Source of the DNA: Rhynchopus euleeides
Taxonomy: Eukaryota > Euglenozoa > Diplonemea > Diplonemida > Diplonemidae
Direction of reading: 5' to 3'
DNA length: 64,000 bases
Assembly: GCA_963210315.1 (NCBI GenBank)
Contig: OY723261.1
Location: 1,240,001-1,304,000 of the forward strand
The notes below the pieces were generated by a model. That model searched no databases. It was given only the letters and a program-made list of their open reading frames with translations, and had not been told where the DNA came from. The number at the start of each line of letters is the position of its first letter. Position 1 is the first letter of the stretch. Both the position numbers and the translations under genes were made by a program. This document shows positions 1-11,130 of the stretch, piece after piece.

Positions 1-1934
1 CGGGCCGCTGGAAGGGAGGTGGATGTATGTTGAGAAAAAGGACAAACGACACACGCTCCCACTCCAAGCTCGCTTACTCCGCTTTGTTGATCCCTTGGAT
101 GGGTTCTTTTGAGGCGCTGTTGCGCCGTATAAAGTCTTCTCATCCCGGTCGGCAGCAGAGTGCGTTCTCACCATGTGTTGATCTCGTTCGTACTTTAGCA
201 GAAGTCTTTATTTTTTTCAATTCGCAAAGGCTACCCCGCCAGAATGCAAAATCACACGCAACCCACACACACTGCTGTGACGTCGTGTCAGACGTCAGGT
301 GGATCATGACCCACAGTGCCGACCCCCACTCAAGCGGGGAGGCCCTGGCGCTGAGTGGTGTGAGCGGTCAACACACACACGGGCAGAGCGGAGGGATTCC
401 CTCAGGAGCGTGTCCAGCCAACCCCCCCCCCCTCTGCCGGCCCGCCCACCTGTCCTCTCGCCCCGGGGTGTCATTTGCCCAAGCCCACCCAACCTTGCTG
501 CTGGTTCTGTCTGATTTTTTTTCTTGGGTTTCTTTCTTTTGTGTTCTGATCCCCGAGTCCGCCGGGATCTGTCTTTCCCCCCCCCCCCCCCCCCCCCGCA
601 CAGGGTACTTCGGGAGCAAACACGAAGTCCGCCTCAGAAACGGAGGGTTTCTCATGAAATCCCAGTCCTATTTCACGGGGAGAGTCAGGCCCGAGTCGCC
701 GCGCGAAAAAAGAGAGTTGATCATGCCGGGTTCGGTCATCTCGCATGTGTGCGTGACGTCGGAGTTTTGGAGGTTGCCTGTCCTTAGGGGGCTACCCTCC
801 CAAATCCCAACACCTCCCTTCAGAAAGTTGGGATGCGATATTGTCAACAGACCCCCCCCCCCCCCCCCCCCACCGCCCCTTTAATTTCCCCCTACACCCC
901 CCCCAGGTTTCCCCTGCTCCTGCAACCCTTCTTCCTCATTCCCGCTCCTCCCAAACCCACCCCCACCCAAAACCAAGTACCCCCTCAAGATCGGAAGAAC
1001 CCAAAAAAAACACCTTCCCGTTGGGCCACATACCACCACCCCATCACCCCCTTCTCCTCAAACAAGACACAACCTGCATAACGAGTGAAGGGAGATCATC
1101 CTTGTGATTCCTTTCTACTTCTATTTCAACCCCCCCCCCATTCTCCTCAACAAAATTGCGAACCCTGCAAGAGCGGAAGGGGGGGGAGATGTGTCTTGCC
1201 CTCTTCTCTACTACACCCCACCCCCCGCCCCACCCCACCCCACCCCCCCCCCCCCCCCTCGTCTAAAGATGTCCCCAGCCCGACACTCCCCTTCCCCCTG
1301 CCACTCTCTGAGGAGAGCTGGGCCCGTTCCAAACCAAACAACCAATATATAACTCTCTTGTTGCAAGCAGGCAACCTCGGAGCCCTCTTTCTCTGAAGTG
1401 CGTTTGATAGCGTGTCCCTGACCTGACGGGCTGCGCCCCTGAAGCCACAGCCCGATGCAAGGCCAGCGCAAAGCGCAAGGGGTGGGCGGATGATGTGGTC
1501 AATGTATACGTCACACAAAGCTTTTTGGGCTCCAAACCTGCCAGTTCTGGCCCCTCTCTCCTCCTGAGGAGAACAGTTCTGGAGCAGATCTGCTCCCTGT
1601 TGCCCAGGCGAGATATGTCGCCGTTTGCCCGAAGGAAGAGGAGGTGGGCGAACGCAGTGTTGTTGGAGATGGGTTGGTGGTGTGGAGGGGTTTTGCCCCA
1701 AACAAAGCTTCACACTAAACCCCCGACCCTCAGATCTGGCGTGCCTGGTGATGTGTTCTTTCTTGAGTGAACATACTCAGATAAGCTCGGGGATTTCTCC
1801 CAATTCAGTTTGTTCTGATAAGGCTTTGGTGTCTCATGAGACAGCACCCCCCGCTCCCCACCCCATTTCTTTTTCTGTTCTGGCATCGAGCGAGCTCATC
1901 CCCGGCGATGCATAAAAATGCGAGAAAATACATT
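1..1934. other. Gene-free, poly-C-rich stretch
   Basis: No convincing gene is visible. The top strand carries many long C runs (near 423, 580, 853, 1130 and 1240), and short open frames here are proline-rich by-products of these runs on both strands. C runs followed by AG look like pyrimidine tracts of introns on the plus strand, but I could not join exons. Bases 1074–1135 hold a motif (GGAGATCATCCTTG followed by a T/C-rich tail) that recurs near 56445 and 56640. Confidence 0.5.
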
Positions 1935-1937
1935 TTT

Positions 1938-2000
1938 TGGCGATGCCACCGTGCGGCCAGAAGAACGCGAAACAGTGGCCCCTCTGAAGAGGGGCTGTTG
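1938..2000 (+). repeat. LINE-tail-like sequence
   Basis: About 45 bases, starting GATGCCACCGTGCGGCCAG, match the sequence at 25317–25365 that follows the LINE reading frame there, with roughly 85% identity by eye. A small hairpin (CCCCTC…GAGGGG) follows in this copy. No coding part of a LINE precedes it, so it may be a severely 5'-truncated LINE copy or a SINE sharing that tail. Confidence 0.4.
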
Positions 2001-4380
2001 GAAGGTCAGCCAAGAACCCAGGTTCGTTCAATGCAAACGCCATGAGAGCAACCGCCAGTGAGGCGTGGGTGCTGAAGAGCGGACAGGTTGTCAGGTCACG
2101 TGGGATTGCTCTGGTGTGACGGCACGGCACGGTGGAAAGCAAGTCGTTCATATCGGTCCTCTCAAGATGTTATGTTTGATTCCGCTTCCGAAAACAATGC
2201 GACTGGCAGCACGACAAAAAATGGCAATGAGCGTGCTGTTTTAATCAGCGTCCACGATACTTCCCGTGCAGAAGAGCACCAAGTGGAAACACGAGTCATG
2301 TGCTCATTTTCTGCGGATTCTGTGCAGAGTGCCAGTCCCGCGCTTGCCATTTTACTGTACGTGATTCTTGAAGATTACCTTCCTTGCAGGTGGAGGTGGG
2401 CAGGGTGACGTGCAAGGCTGGTGCCTTGTTTCTCCCGATTTGCTTGCCAATATGCCCTCTCTTACCGCCAGCCGTCTGGTTTACACATCCGTGTCATGGG
2501 TTCCCCCCACCAGTGGTCGACGAGGAATGGTTGAAGCCGCTTCATTGACGACAGAACTCCCCTCCCCCTGTGCGAATTGCTGTCTGTCTCCGTTCTTCAT
2601 GTGAGGGAAGTGGGCCTTGCTCTGTTCAAGCATTGTAGTTTCACACCTCGTATTGTTACGGGGTTTGGGTGCACCTTTTCTGGGAGATGTTGCCCGACGC
2701 CAGTCTGAGTGGCGACGCGTCTTTTTCTTTCTTTCTCACACTCTTGCTCTTCCGGTATCTCAGGCATGTTTGACGTAATGTGTGCGTGGTGGGTACGAGG
2801 CGATTGTTCCTCACACAACAGACCCACGGGCGTTCCGAATTGTTCATTCCAGTAATGATGCTGGGAGTTACTGCCCAGAAGTGCACAAAAGGGAGAAGAG
2901 GTGAGCTGCCTCACAAGTACCGGTTGCAAAGTGGCACAGTTCACACACAGTGACACTGAGGGGAATACCTTTTACTGTTCATATTTGCCTTTGTCACCGA
3001 GCTTATCTTGGGCTCGTTTTATATTACTGTTTGGGCTGTTTCTTCTATGTTGCCGAGGCGATACAGCGCCAGACGCGGCCCGAGTTTCTGGAGACCGACC
3101 GGGGAACTGGTACGTCTTCAGGATAAGCGCCTCACAGAGGACCTGATCCTCACCTGTGTGATCCGTGAACCTCAGCCCCATGGTGCTGGAGTGGAGCGGG
3201 TGCCTCGACCTCTTTTCGGGTTTTTTCTATTTCTTTATTTTCTTTTGGGTGCGTCCACCAAAGAAAACGTGGCCACCCACTCGCAGAGGCTCCCGAAAGC
3301 TCCAGCATCAGCTCGAGGTTCATGGTGTAGATCGGTGTCTCCAGAAGAAGGGGATGTCCGGTCGAAGAAGACAAACGACGAAGACAACCACACAGGCCGC
3401 ACAAAAAAAAATGTTGGGGGTCATGTTGGTTTTTTAAGACAGAATTACTGAAATGTTGTTGTTTTTTGTGTTATCTTTTTCTGACACCATTTGCTGACGG
3501 TACACTTCAGAAAGTGGGATGTATCGTGCAGCTTATGACTATGAATCCCATAGATGCCTCTTCTTGTGTCACCACAGGCGGGGCCCTTGTTTCCATCATC
3601 GAATCGCCATTTGTTACAGTAAACCTCACCGTAAGGGAGACTGTAAATGGCGTCCTTGTACATGCCCATTTCACATACACGTGCGCATGTGTGGTAGTTG
3701 TCGTTGGAATCCTTGGTCGTCATCCTATCACTTCAACACTGGTGTCCTTTCAGATGCGCAGTGATGATGTTCAGCTTCTTCCCCACATCCTCATGGGAGT
3801 TGATAGTATTTCTGTCGATGCTCCCTCTTCTCCCGTCTTTTCTGTATGATGAGACTGGTGTCATTCACGTGTGTTGCTTATTGATCCTGGTTCTGTTCTG
3901 TGTTGCACAGGAATTCATGAGGGATATGACCACGGATAGTGGTGTTAAATTCTGCCCAATTCATTTTTCCCGTCCCAAGATCTTACACGACAGAGTATCT
4001 TGGGTCACATCGTATCGACATCAGCTAGCCCACACGATGGCTTTGTTCTATTCACATGCCCTCACCACCCATTGCCCTGTCATGCACGCAAATCAGCGTT
4101 CCGGGCTCAGCCTTGCAGATTTGGATGTACATGTTGCGCCTCAGTGTGGGTGTGGTTCATCCTTCTTGCCAGTTGCCAATACTTCTTATACGTAGTCGTA
4201 ACGCTTTGTGTACGCCTCATTAGCAGTGTGAATGATGTTGATTCCGTGCTGGATATGTTTTGCTTGCCTGTGTCCTCCCCCGGAAAGCAAAGTGGCCTTT
4301 CTCTCTCTCTGTTTGTGAGGTGCCTTTCACTGCAAGGCACCACCGCCACCATCTGCTCCCATCAAGCCTAACCCAAACAA
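2001..4380. other. No clear gene; possible decayed exons
   Basis: Mixed-composition DNA. Several pyrimidine-tract/AG junctions on the plus strand precede open stretches, for example after 3511 (hydrophobic, about 45 codons) and after 3910 (about 25 codons). None shows a domain I recognise and no consistent splice pattern joins them. They may be exons of an unrecognised gene or decayed paralogues. Confidence 0.25.
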
Positions 4381-4390
4381 CTTTGATGTA

Positions 4391-4480
4391 GACTTGTGCG
4401 AATTGCTTTTACTGTACTGGCAAAAGACCAAGCACCGCGCGCTATTGGCCGTACTCTGCACATGGGAAGTGTTGGCATTC
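4391..4480 (+). pseudogene. MYND-finger-like exon piece
   Basis: One plus-strand frame reads T-C-A-N-C-F-Y-C…W…H-G-K-C, which echoes the MYND zinc-finger pattern (C-x2-C … YC … W … H-x2-C) but lacks the middle Cys pair. There is no start codon or clear splice context. MYND fingers are protein-interaction domains, often joined to SET or ankyrin domains. Together with similar pieces near 27.5 and 30.7 kb this suggests relics of a gene family. It could easily be chance. Confidence 0.2.
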
Positions 4481-4829
4481 TGCCCTCATCCACCGCAGCA
4501 GCACTTTCCAGGCGATCTCAGCTGGTCACCATTGAGTGCCAGGGTATCACCCTGGCTTACTATGCCCACCCTGCCACCCTGCCATCCCTGCATCTTTCTG
4601 CTGCGCACTCAGCTGAAACTCAAAACCTCCTTGCGAGTCGCCCCATATAACAGCAACTGTCGGGCTGAAACCAAATGAATCACATTTGTGAGCCAACAAC
4701 GTTGTGCAATCATGCCAAGAGAGTGACGGATCCACGCACACATTGTCAATACGAAAGATCCGGTGTTGTTTCGGGTTTTTTTCGTCAGGATTGACTCACG
4801 CTGCGTAGGTCTGCAGATTCTTTGGCTTT

Positions 4830-5022
4830 ATGTGTTGCAACTGTGGTACCGCATTGCAGGCGAAGCGATGTGTTGCCCCTCCGCGTGTCCTTGCTAATGT
4901 AGAAGGGTCTGCTGCACGAGACTCAGGCGTCCAATTTTCTGCCTTTGCTGAATCCTTCATCAGACCCAAGGGAGTGGGTGGGCACACCGGTCTGCGTTTT
5001 CACCAAGTCAAAATGCAACAAG
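4830..5022 (+). pseudogene. Cys-containing exon-like piece
   Basis: An open stretch of about 64 codons begins with C-C-N-C-G-T-A-L-Q-A-K-R-C, similar to the first half of a MYND finger. It ends at AACAAG followed by GTAATG, a good splice-donor match. No second half of a finger follows in an obvious exon. I treat it as a possible exon or relic only. Confidence 0.25.
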
Positions 5023-6762
5023 GTAATGACTTGCTGGCATTGTTTGCTCTCTTGTGATTCAGTGGAGAATTGTGTGTCACCCAGCGATTGTTTCCCAACC
5101 AATCCCCCCCCCCCCCCCCCGCACCCAAGCACCCAGTCAACTCTTTGTTCGACACCCCTCATCCAGACCCACAGAATCGTAGCCCTTCGTCATCCAGCGT
5201 TTGCAACTGCATTCTGCATCCCCCCCCCCCCGGCGATTATGTTGTGCAACAACAACACTTGCAGATCATAACATGGTCCGGGATTGCCAGGGTTTTGACT
5301 GACGCAATCCAATTGGGGGGTTTCGAATCATTTCAGCGAAGATACAGAATCCGCTGAAGCCAAAAGTACCCCTTGCATACAACAAATAACCACCCCACCC
5401 AGTCACCCTTTGCCGGGTGTCAAGTCTTTGGCATTCTATGGTTCAGGCGCTTCTGCAGTGACGAGTGAATGCTGGGGGAAACGTCAATTGATGGATCATC
5501 CACCCACACTCACTTCCAGTCGTGCCTTTCGGATTTAGAGAAATTTCAGATCAACATACTACAACAAGGTATCGGTCTTGCTTGTCGAAACGACCATACG
5601 GAAGCCACCTCTTTCGGTCCCCCTTCAACATGTTTAGAAACTCGACTATCGGCGGTAGAAGCGCTTCAACAACAAACGCGTGCTTTTCGGCAAACCACCC
5701 ACTCGTGGGTCGACAGCAAGGGCGTTTGTGAAGTTACCGTGTTGCAACTCCCTCCCGTTCCAAAGAACGCAAAATGGAAACTCATATTTTTCACGACCAC
5801 CGCACACCAGCCACCACGACCCCGCCCCCCCTCACCCTCACCCTCACTCTCTCCCCCCGACCATCCCGAAAAGAAATCATGCAAAACCTGAAATACATAA
5901 CACAATCAAGATTTCTGTTCAGCTCAGTGGATCTGCTCTCCCCTCCCCTCTTCCAAATGGGATTCGCATTTCTTCGCATTTCTGCTGCGGCCTTCGAGTC
6001 TAGCGTGTGCAGGAAGGCGGAAAGGTAGAGGAAATACAGAGGGCGGGGGGGTGTGTGACTTCTGCAGGGTTATTTATTGCTTCTGGAACAAATGAAACAA
6101 CGGTCTGCTCAATCCCATCACAAATCAAAGGCAAAAACAAATCCATCCTCTCTTGTAAATAAGGGCGGGATTGCCAGGTTGACACACAGTGCAAAATCAA
6201 CAACTGCATGTCAGCCGCGTTGAAGTCTTTCTTCGTTCCTCCCCCCCGTGAGGGGTGTGGTGTGCGTTCTGAGCTTCCTATTCCACGAGGAAACTCACCC
6301 GTTTTTTCTTGGCCCGTTTGGTAGATTCGCCTATTCAAACCCACCCACCCACCCCCCCCCCCTCCACTCGTCATGTGAGGTCACGGCCTAAAGAACAGAA
6401 AAAAACTACATCATGACCACGTCGCGGAGGTTGCTAGCTGTGAGTGAGTCGCTTCACAGAACTATGTAGCCCTTGTCCGCCCACACATCATTGTCTCCCA
6501 CGGTCTTCACTGTCACCTTCATGTTACTTTCCAGACTTATCTAAGGCGACTCTCTCCGCACGTGTGCACCGTGTGCCAGCAAGCTGCTTGAGGGAAAATG
6601 GAGGCTCTTTGGCAAGTAGGGGTGGGGGAGAGGAGAGACTACTGAAGCTCGAACATCCCATATCCGGGGTGGAATATGGCCGATATATCGAGGGGGGAGA
6701 GGGAGGGGGGGGGGCGGTCGTGGTGGTTGCGTGATTTTTTTCTTTCGGAAAAAAATTCATTA
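5023..6762. other. Gene-free, poly-C-rich stretch
   Basis: C runs at 5105–5120, 5221–5230 and 6351–6362, and low-complexity CCCTCACCCTCAC DNA near 5820–5860. Nothing coding is recognisable on either strand. The last part (6690–6762) leads into the poly-G end of the next element. Confidence 0.5.
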
Positions 6763-7782
6763 CAGGGGGGGGGGGGTCAAATAAACGTACTAAGTACTAC
6801 TATTCGGCGAACGGGCGGGCCTAAATCGACCTCTCCAAAAAAGTATAAAATACGTTGCGAGCGAATAGACGTACGTAGTACGTCCATTCAACTTTTCCGA
6901 AAAACACTGTTTGCAGGGGCTCTGCGGGGCTATTTGGTCCACCAGGGGCGCGCTGGTCACTGCTGCGTGCCCTGGCCCGGATCACTTCGTTGAAGGAAGG
7001 CCGGGGAGCGCCTGGCTGTGGCCCATCCTCTTGAGGCATTCCGTGAGCAGATGAAATCATCGGACGTCGTCATTATATCGGACACCAGCCGAAGATATTG
7101 GCCCTGTTGGTGGATGTCACAGGTCTACGGTGAGCTTTGTCTGGGGCCATCCGTTCACATCTTCTCGGTGGTGGTGGGGACTGCGGACGCTGTAGCTGAG
7201 GGGAATGCGCGGCGGGCTTCAGCAGTGGTTCTGATGCCTCTGGACCGCATGAGCTTGTGGGTTTGCGGGGCCCGTGCACCCGTGGCACCAATAGACCTTG
7301 TCCCCATTCCTTGCCCCAAAGTTTGCGGATTTGTGTGCCCCCTCCACTGGCAGGCGGTCCTCCAAAAAGAAAATCTCAAAAAAAACGAGATATTTCCCAA
7401 AAACGGGTGGACAAAGTAAGTACTTGTATTCAACGGCCCAACGTGCCCCAGAGCCCCAAAAAAATAAGTACTACTATTAGTTGGTGCCCCTGATTTACCC
7501 CTTTTTCACTACGCACAAACTACGCAATCTGGGGGGGGGTCTCGCTTTTTGGTCCCCCCCCAGTTTTTTTTGGTCCCCCTTTCTGTGTGGCTACTGAGAC
7601 AGGACTGGAGGCACTGCGCTGACCGAGCAAAAAATTATTGCCAGAACTCACTATACACCGTACGAAAGAACGCACGACATGTGGGGCGGGACTCCAGAAA
7701 CACCTGGGCAAGGTTGCCCCATGCCCAGAAACACCTGAGAAGGAAGTGAGTTCCAGGAGCCGCGTAGAACACCCTCGAGATT

Positions 7783-8100
7783 GTGAATGATGATACGATC
7801 ACAGCCTTCAGGGCGATGCGAGGTGCCACCCTGAAGGTGGCCCTTGACATCAAGGAGAGCGTCGGCCGAGGGGTCGACGAAAAGCTGAAGAAGGTGCTAC
7901 TGGCACTGGATCCCGCGGGGTATACGGAGGTCACCGCCACACAGGCAACCTCCGCTGACAACGTCCAGGAGACGTTATCCGAGGGGATCACAACGGCACT
8001 AGAGATCTGTGTCACGGGATCCAGGCGCCCACTCTCCCTCGACGGTCTGGGGATTGTTGTTGGGTATGGTGTCGTTTCCTGCAGCTGCAAAAAAGCGTAG
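7783..8100 (+). CDS. Small conserved element protein, 105 aa
   Basis: The frame starts ATGATGATACG-like at an alternative start; the first true ATG lies within a few codons. The product is a soluble, mixed alpha/beta-looking 105-residue protein with a charged middle (DIKESVGRGVDEKLKKVL) and no signal or membrane segment. I recognise no family. The frame is intact and unchanged in the second element copy at 41199–41516, which shows recent common origin rather than selection. An upstream open stretch in the same frame (7549–7749) ends 30 bp earlier after basic residues (HLRRK), so the two could be parts of one spliced gene, though no clean intron joins them. Confidence 0.4.
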   Translation: MNDDTITAFRAMRGATLKVALDIKESVGRGVDEKLKKVLLALDPAGYTEVTATQATSADNVQETLSEGITTALEICVTGSRRPLSLDGLGIVVGYGVVSCSCKKA

Positions 8101-8121
8101 CAACTGTGCTTCCTTCTTCCT

Positions 8122-8219
8122 TAATGATGCGTTGACGCTTCCACCCGGAGGAGCTGAAGCAGGCACCGCTTAATGATGCGTTGATGCTTCCACCCGACGA
8201 GCTGAAGCAGGCACCGCGC
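8122..8219 (+). repeat. 49-bp tandem duplication inside the element
   Basis: Two near-identical 49-bp units begin TTAATGATGCGTTGA at 8122 and 8171. Both copies of the element share it, so it predates their separation. It lies between the two small frames and creates two possible starts for the downstream one. Confidence 0.7.
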
Positions 8220-8378
8220 CAAAGGGCACCCCCAAAGAGACCTGCAAAGACTGCGTCGAAACCCGCACCGAAGGCTGCCAGCGCTGCAGCACCTGAAGAA
8301 CCTGCAGCACCTGAAGCGCCTGCACCCTCACTGACCCCGGAACAGCAAGAACTCCTTGAGTTTGGGGTCCCGGCATAG
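8181..8378 (+). CDS. Small Lys/Pro/Ala-rich protein, 65 aa
   Basis: Basic, low-complexity frame with KRPAKTASKPAPKAAS-type sequence, resembling linker-histone-like tails, followed by an acidic end (EQQELLEFG). Such tails often bind DNA non-specifically; that is inference. The second element copy (41597–41803) has three extra residues (one Ala-Ala-Pro) and is otherwise identical. It may be a separate protein or the last exon of the 105-aa gene upstream, since the two are 80 bp apart in different frames. Confidence 0.35.
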   Translation: MMLPPDELKQAPRQRAPPKRPAKTASKPAPKAASAAAPEEPAAPEAPAPSLTPEQQELLEFGVPA

Positions 8379-8526
8379 AGACAGAGAATGGCTGAGTAAA
8401 TCAAAAAATGAGACCCCCCCCCCCTTTTCACTACGCACAAACTACGCAATATGGGGTCGTCAGGGGCACCAACTATTCGGCTAAGTACTACTATTCAACT
8501 AAGTACGTTTATTCGACCCCCCCCTG

Positions 8527-8810
8527 TAAAGATTTATCTTTAATGTTTTTACTCTAACCCACCCGCTGTCGTAACCCACCCTCCCCCCCCCCCTCTCGAC
8601 CCACCCTTCCACACCGTAACCTGCTGCTTCCACCCGTTACCTGCTGGGGGCTCCATAGGGTACTCTGCTGGGTACACCGGGTAAAAGTGTGTTTGCTATT
8701 TTAAAACGCAAGCTCCCGACATGTTAGGTGTATAGGATTTCATGTTTTGGGACATCTGAGTCCACGGTGACCATGCTCCATCCAACGTAAAGTTCTAGGA
8801 ATTATTTAAA
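8527..8810. other. Spacer between element and satellite
   Basis: C-rich DNA (8580–8592) and mixed sequence without a gene. It separates the TA-flanked element from the satellite. Confidence 0.5.
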
Positions 8811-11130
8811 TGGCAAACAGAAAAACCGGTTTTTTGGTCATTTTTGGCCTTTTCGCTGGTTGGGGGGGTCAAAACCGCCCGACCCCAGGTGGTCCCTGGA
8901 GGGGGGGTCTGGTCCCGGATTCTCGGTTTCTGGGTCCAATAATCCTACTTCTGCTAAGGGGACCTTTTCGATTTTTTTTTCGGAAAGTCCTATTTTTCAC
9001 TTTTGAGCCCGTTTTCGAAGGAATTCTTGGGTTTTGAGCTTGTTTTGGGCAATTATACGCGTCACTCAGTTTTCTGCCTGGGCAGCCCTTCCTGATAGGC
9101 GTACCTGTACTGAGAATGACCGCCTGTGAGAGAGTCCTCTTGTACTGAGAAAGTCTTCCTGGACTGAGAGGAGTGCTGTGCTGCGAGGAGTCCTGTCCTG
9201 AGAAGGTCCTCCTGTACTAAGAGGAGTCCTGTACTACGCAGAAAAACCAGTTTTTTTGGCCATTTTTGGCCTTTTAGCTGGTTGGAGGAGGAAATCTTGC
9301 AAATGCTATGTGACTTCTGGGGGGGCGGATTCTCGGTTTTTCAGGAGTCCTGTACTGAGAAGGTCCTCCTGGACTGTAAGTCCTCCTGTCCTGAGAGGAG
9401 TCCCGTACTGAGAAAGTCCTCCTGTACTGAGAGGAGTCCTGTCCTGAGAGGAGTCCCGTACTGAGAAAGTCCTCCTGTACTGAGAGGAGTGCTGTACTAA
9501 GAGGAGTCCTGTCCTGAGAAGGTCCTCCTGGACTGTAAGTCCTCCTGTACTGAGAGGAGTCCCGTACTGAGAAAGTCCTCCTGTACTGAGAGGAGTGCTG
9601 TACTAAGAGGAGTCCTGTCCTGAGAAGGTCCTCCTGGACTGTAAGTCCTCCTGTACTGAGAGGAGTCCCGTACTGAGAAAGTCCTCCTGTACTGAGAGGA
9701 GTCCTGTCCTGATAAAGTCCTCCTGTCCTGAGAGGAGTCCTGTACTACGCAGAAAAACCGGTTTTTTGGCCATTTTTGGTCTTTTCGCTGGTTGGAGGAG
9801 GAAATCTTGCAAATGCTATGTGACTTCTGGGGGGGGCAGATTCTCGGTTTTTCAGGAGTCCTGTACTGAGAAGGTCCCCCTGGACTGTAAGGAGTCCTGT
9901 CCTGAGAGGAGTCCCGTACTGAGAAAGTCCTCCTGTACTAAGAGGAGTCCTGTACTGAGAAAGTCCTCCTGTCCTGAGAGGAGTCCTGTACTACGCAGAA
10001 AAACCGGTTTTTTGGCCATTTTTGGTCTTTTCGCTGGTTGGAGGAGGAAATCTTGCAAATGCTATGTGACTTCTGGGGGGGGCAGATTCTCGGTTTTTCA
10101 GGAGTCCTGTACTGAGAAGGTCCCCCTGGACTGTAAGGAGTCCTGTCCTGAGAGGAGTCCCGTACTGAGAAAGTCCTCCTGTACTAAGAGGAGTCCTGTA
10201 CTGAGAAAGTCCTCCTGTCCTGAGAGGAGTCCTGTACTACGCAGAAAAACCGGTTTTTTGGCCATTTTTGGTCTTTTCGCTGGTTGGAGGAGGAAATCTT
10301 GCAAATGCTATGTGACTTCTGGGGGGGGCAGATTCTCGGTTTTTCAGGAGTCCTGTACTGAGAAGGTCCCCCTGGACTGTAAGGAGTCCTGTCCTGAGAG
10401 GAGTCCCGTACTGAGAAAGTCCTCCTGTACTAAGAGGAGTCCTGTACTGAGAAAGTCCTCCTGTCCTGAGAGGAGTCCTGTACTACGCAGAAAAACCGGT
10501 TTTTTGGCCATTTTTGGTCTTTTCGCTGGTTGGAGGAGGAAATCTTGCAAATGCTATGTGACTTCTGGGGGGGGCAGATTCTCGGTTTTTCAGGAGTCCT
10601 GTACTGAGAAGGTCCCCCTGGACTGTAAGGAGTCCTGTCCTGAGAGGAGTCCCGTACTGAGAAAGTCCTCCTGTACTAAGAGGAGTCCTGTACTGAGAAA
10701 GTCCTCCTGTCCTGAGAGGAGTCCTGTACTACGCAGAAAAACCGGTTTTTTGGCCATTTTTGGTCTTTTCGCTGGTTGGAGGAGGAAATCTTGCAAATGC
10801 TATGTGACTTCTGGGGGGGGCAGATTCTCGGTTTTTCAGGAGTCCTGTACTGAGAAGGTCCCCCTGGACTGTAAGGAGTCCTGTCCTGAGAGGAGTCCCG
10901 TACTGAGAAAGTCCTCCTGTACTAAGAGGAGTCCTGTACTGAGAAAGTCCTCCTGTCCTGAGAGGAGTCCTGAACTGAGAAGGCCCTCCTGTCCTGAGAG
11001 GAGTCCTGTACTGAGAAGGCCCTTCTGTCCTGAGAGGAGTCCTGTACTGAGAAGGTCCTCCTGTCCTAAGAGGAGTCCTGTACTGAGAAAGTCCTCCTGT
11101 CCTGAGAGGAGTCCTGGACTGAGAATGACC
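8811..11130. repeat. 246-bp satellite built from 18/36-bp subunits
   Basis: A unit starting GCAGAAAAACCGGTTTTTTG recurs at 9749, 9995, 10241, 10487 and 10733, exactly 246 bp apart and nearly identical. Degenerate unit heads lie at 8815 and 9238. Each unit has a ~100-bp unique head and a tail of 18-bp units alternating AGGAGTCCTGT(A/C)CTGAG and AAGTCCTCCTGT(A/C)CTGAG. Because 246 is 82 codons, one frame stays open for 472 codons (9766–11184) and the minus strand has the same 68-codon frame in every unit. I read these frames as by-products of the repeat. Confidence 0.9.
8956..8993. repeat. GGGGACCTTTTCGA motif, copy 1
   Basis: GGGGACCTTTTCGATTTTTT with a TTCGG end; similar motifs occur near 41915, 42153 and 42838, always near the ends of repeat units. 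Possibly the terminus of a dispersed element. Confidence 0.4.

Larger units (their letters stand above)
7482..8471 (+). mobile_element. 990-bp element with 12-bp inverted ends, copy 1
   Basis: Begins TGGTGCCCCTGA and ends with its exact reverse complement. Inside each end the block CTACGCACAAACTACGCA occurs in the same orientation (near 7510 and 8431), while the next inward sequence, G run plus TCTC, is inverted again. A second copy at 40894–41896 is identical as far as I can read, apart from a G run longer by 4 and a 9-bp GCAGCACCT insertion. The right flank starts ACTATT and the left flank has ACTATT followed by three extra bases, so the target duplication is imperfect here. It sits inside the TA-flanked element. 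No known transposase is encoded; two small frames are conserved in both copies. Confidence 0.8.
6763..8526. mobile_element. TA-flanked inverted-repeat element with a nested element
   Basis: The left end reads CAG plus a G run, then TCAAATAAACGTACT. The right end is the reverse complement of CAG, a G run and TCGAATAAACGTACT, ending at 8526. Each end is flanked by TA (6761–6762 and 8527–8528), consistent with a TA target duplication as in Tc1/mariner-type elements. Just inside, the block CTAAGTACTACTATTC lies in the same orientation at both ends (from 6789 and 8481) instead of inverted. The interior (6820–7480) has repeated GTACT/ACTATT motifs and no transposase-like frame, so the element looks non-autonomous. 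A 990-bp element is inserted at 7482–8471. Confidence 0.7.
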
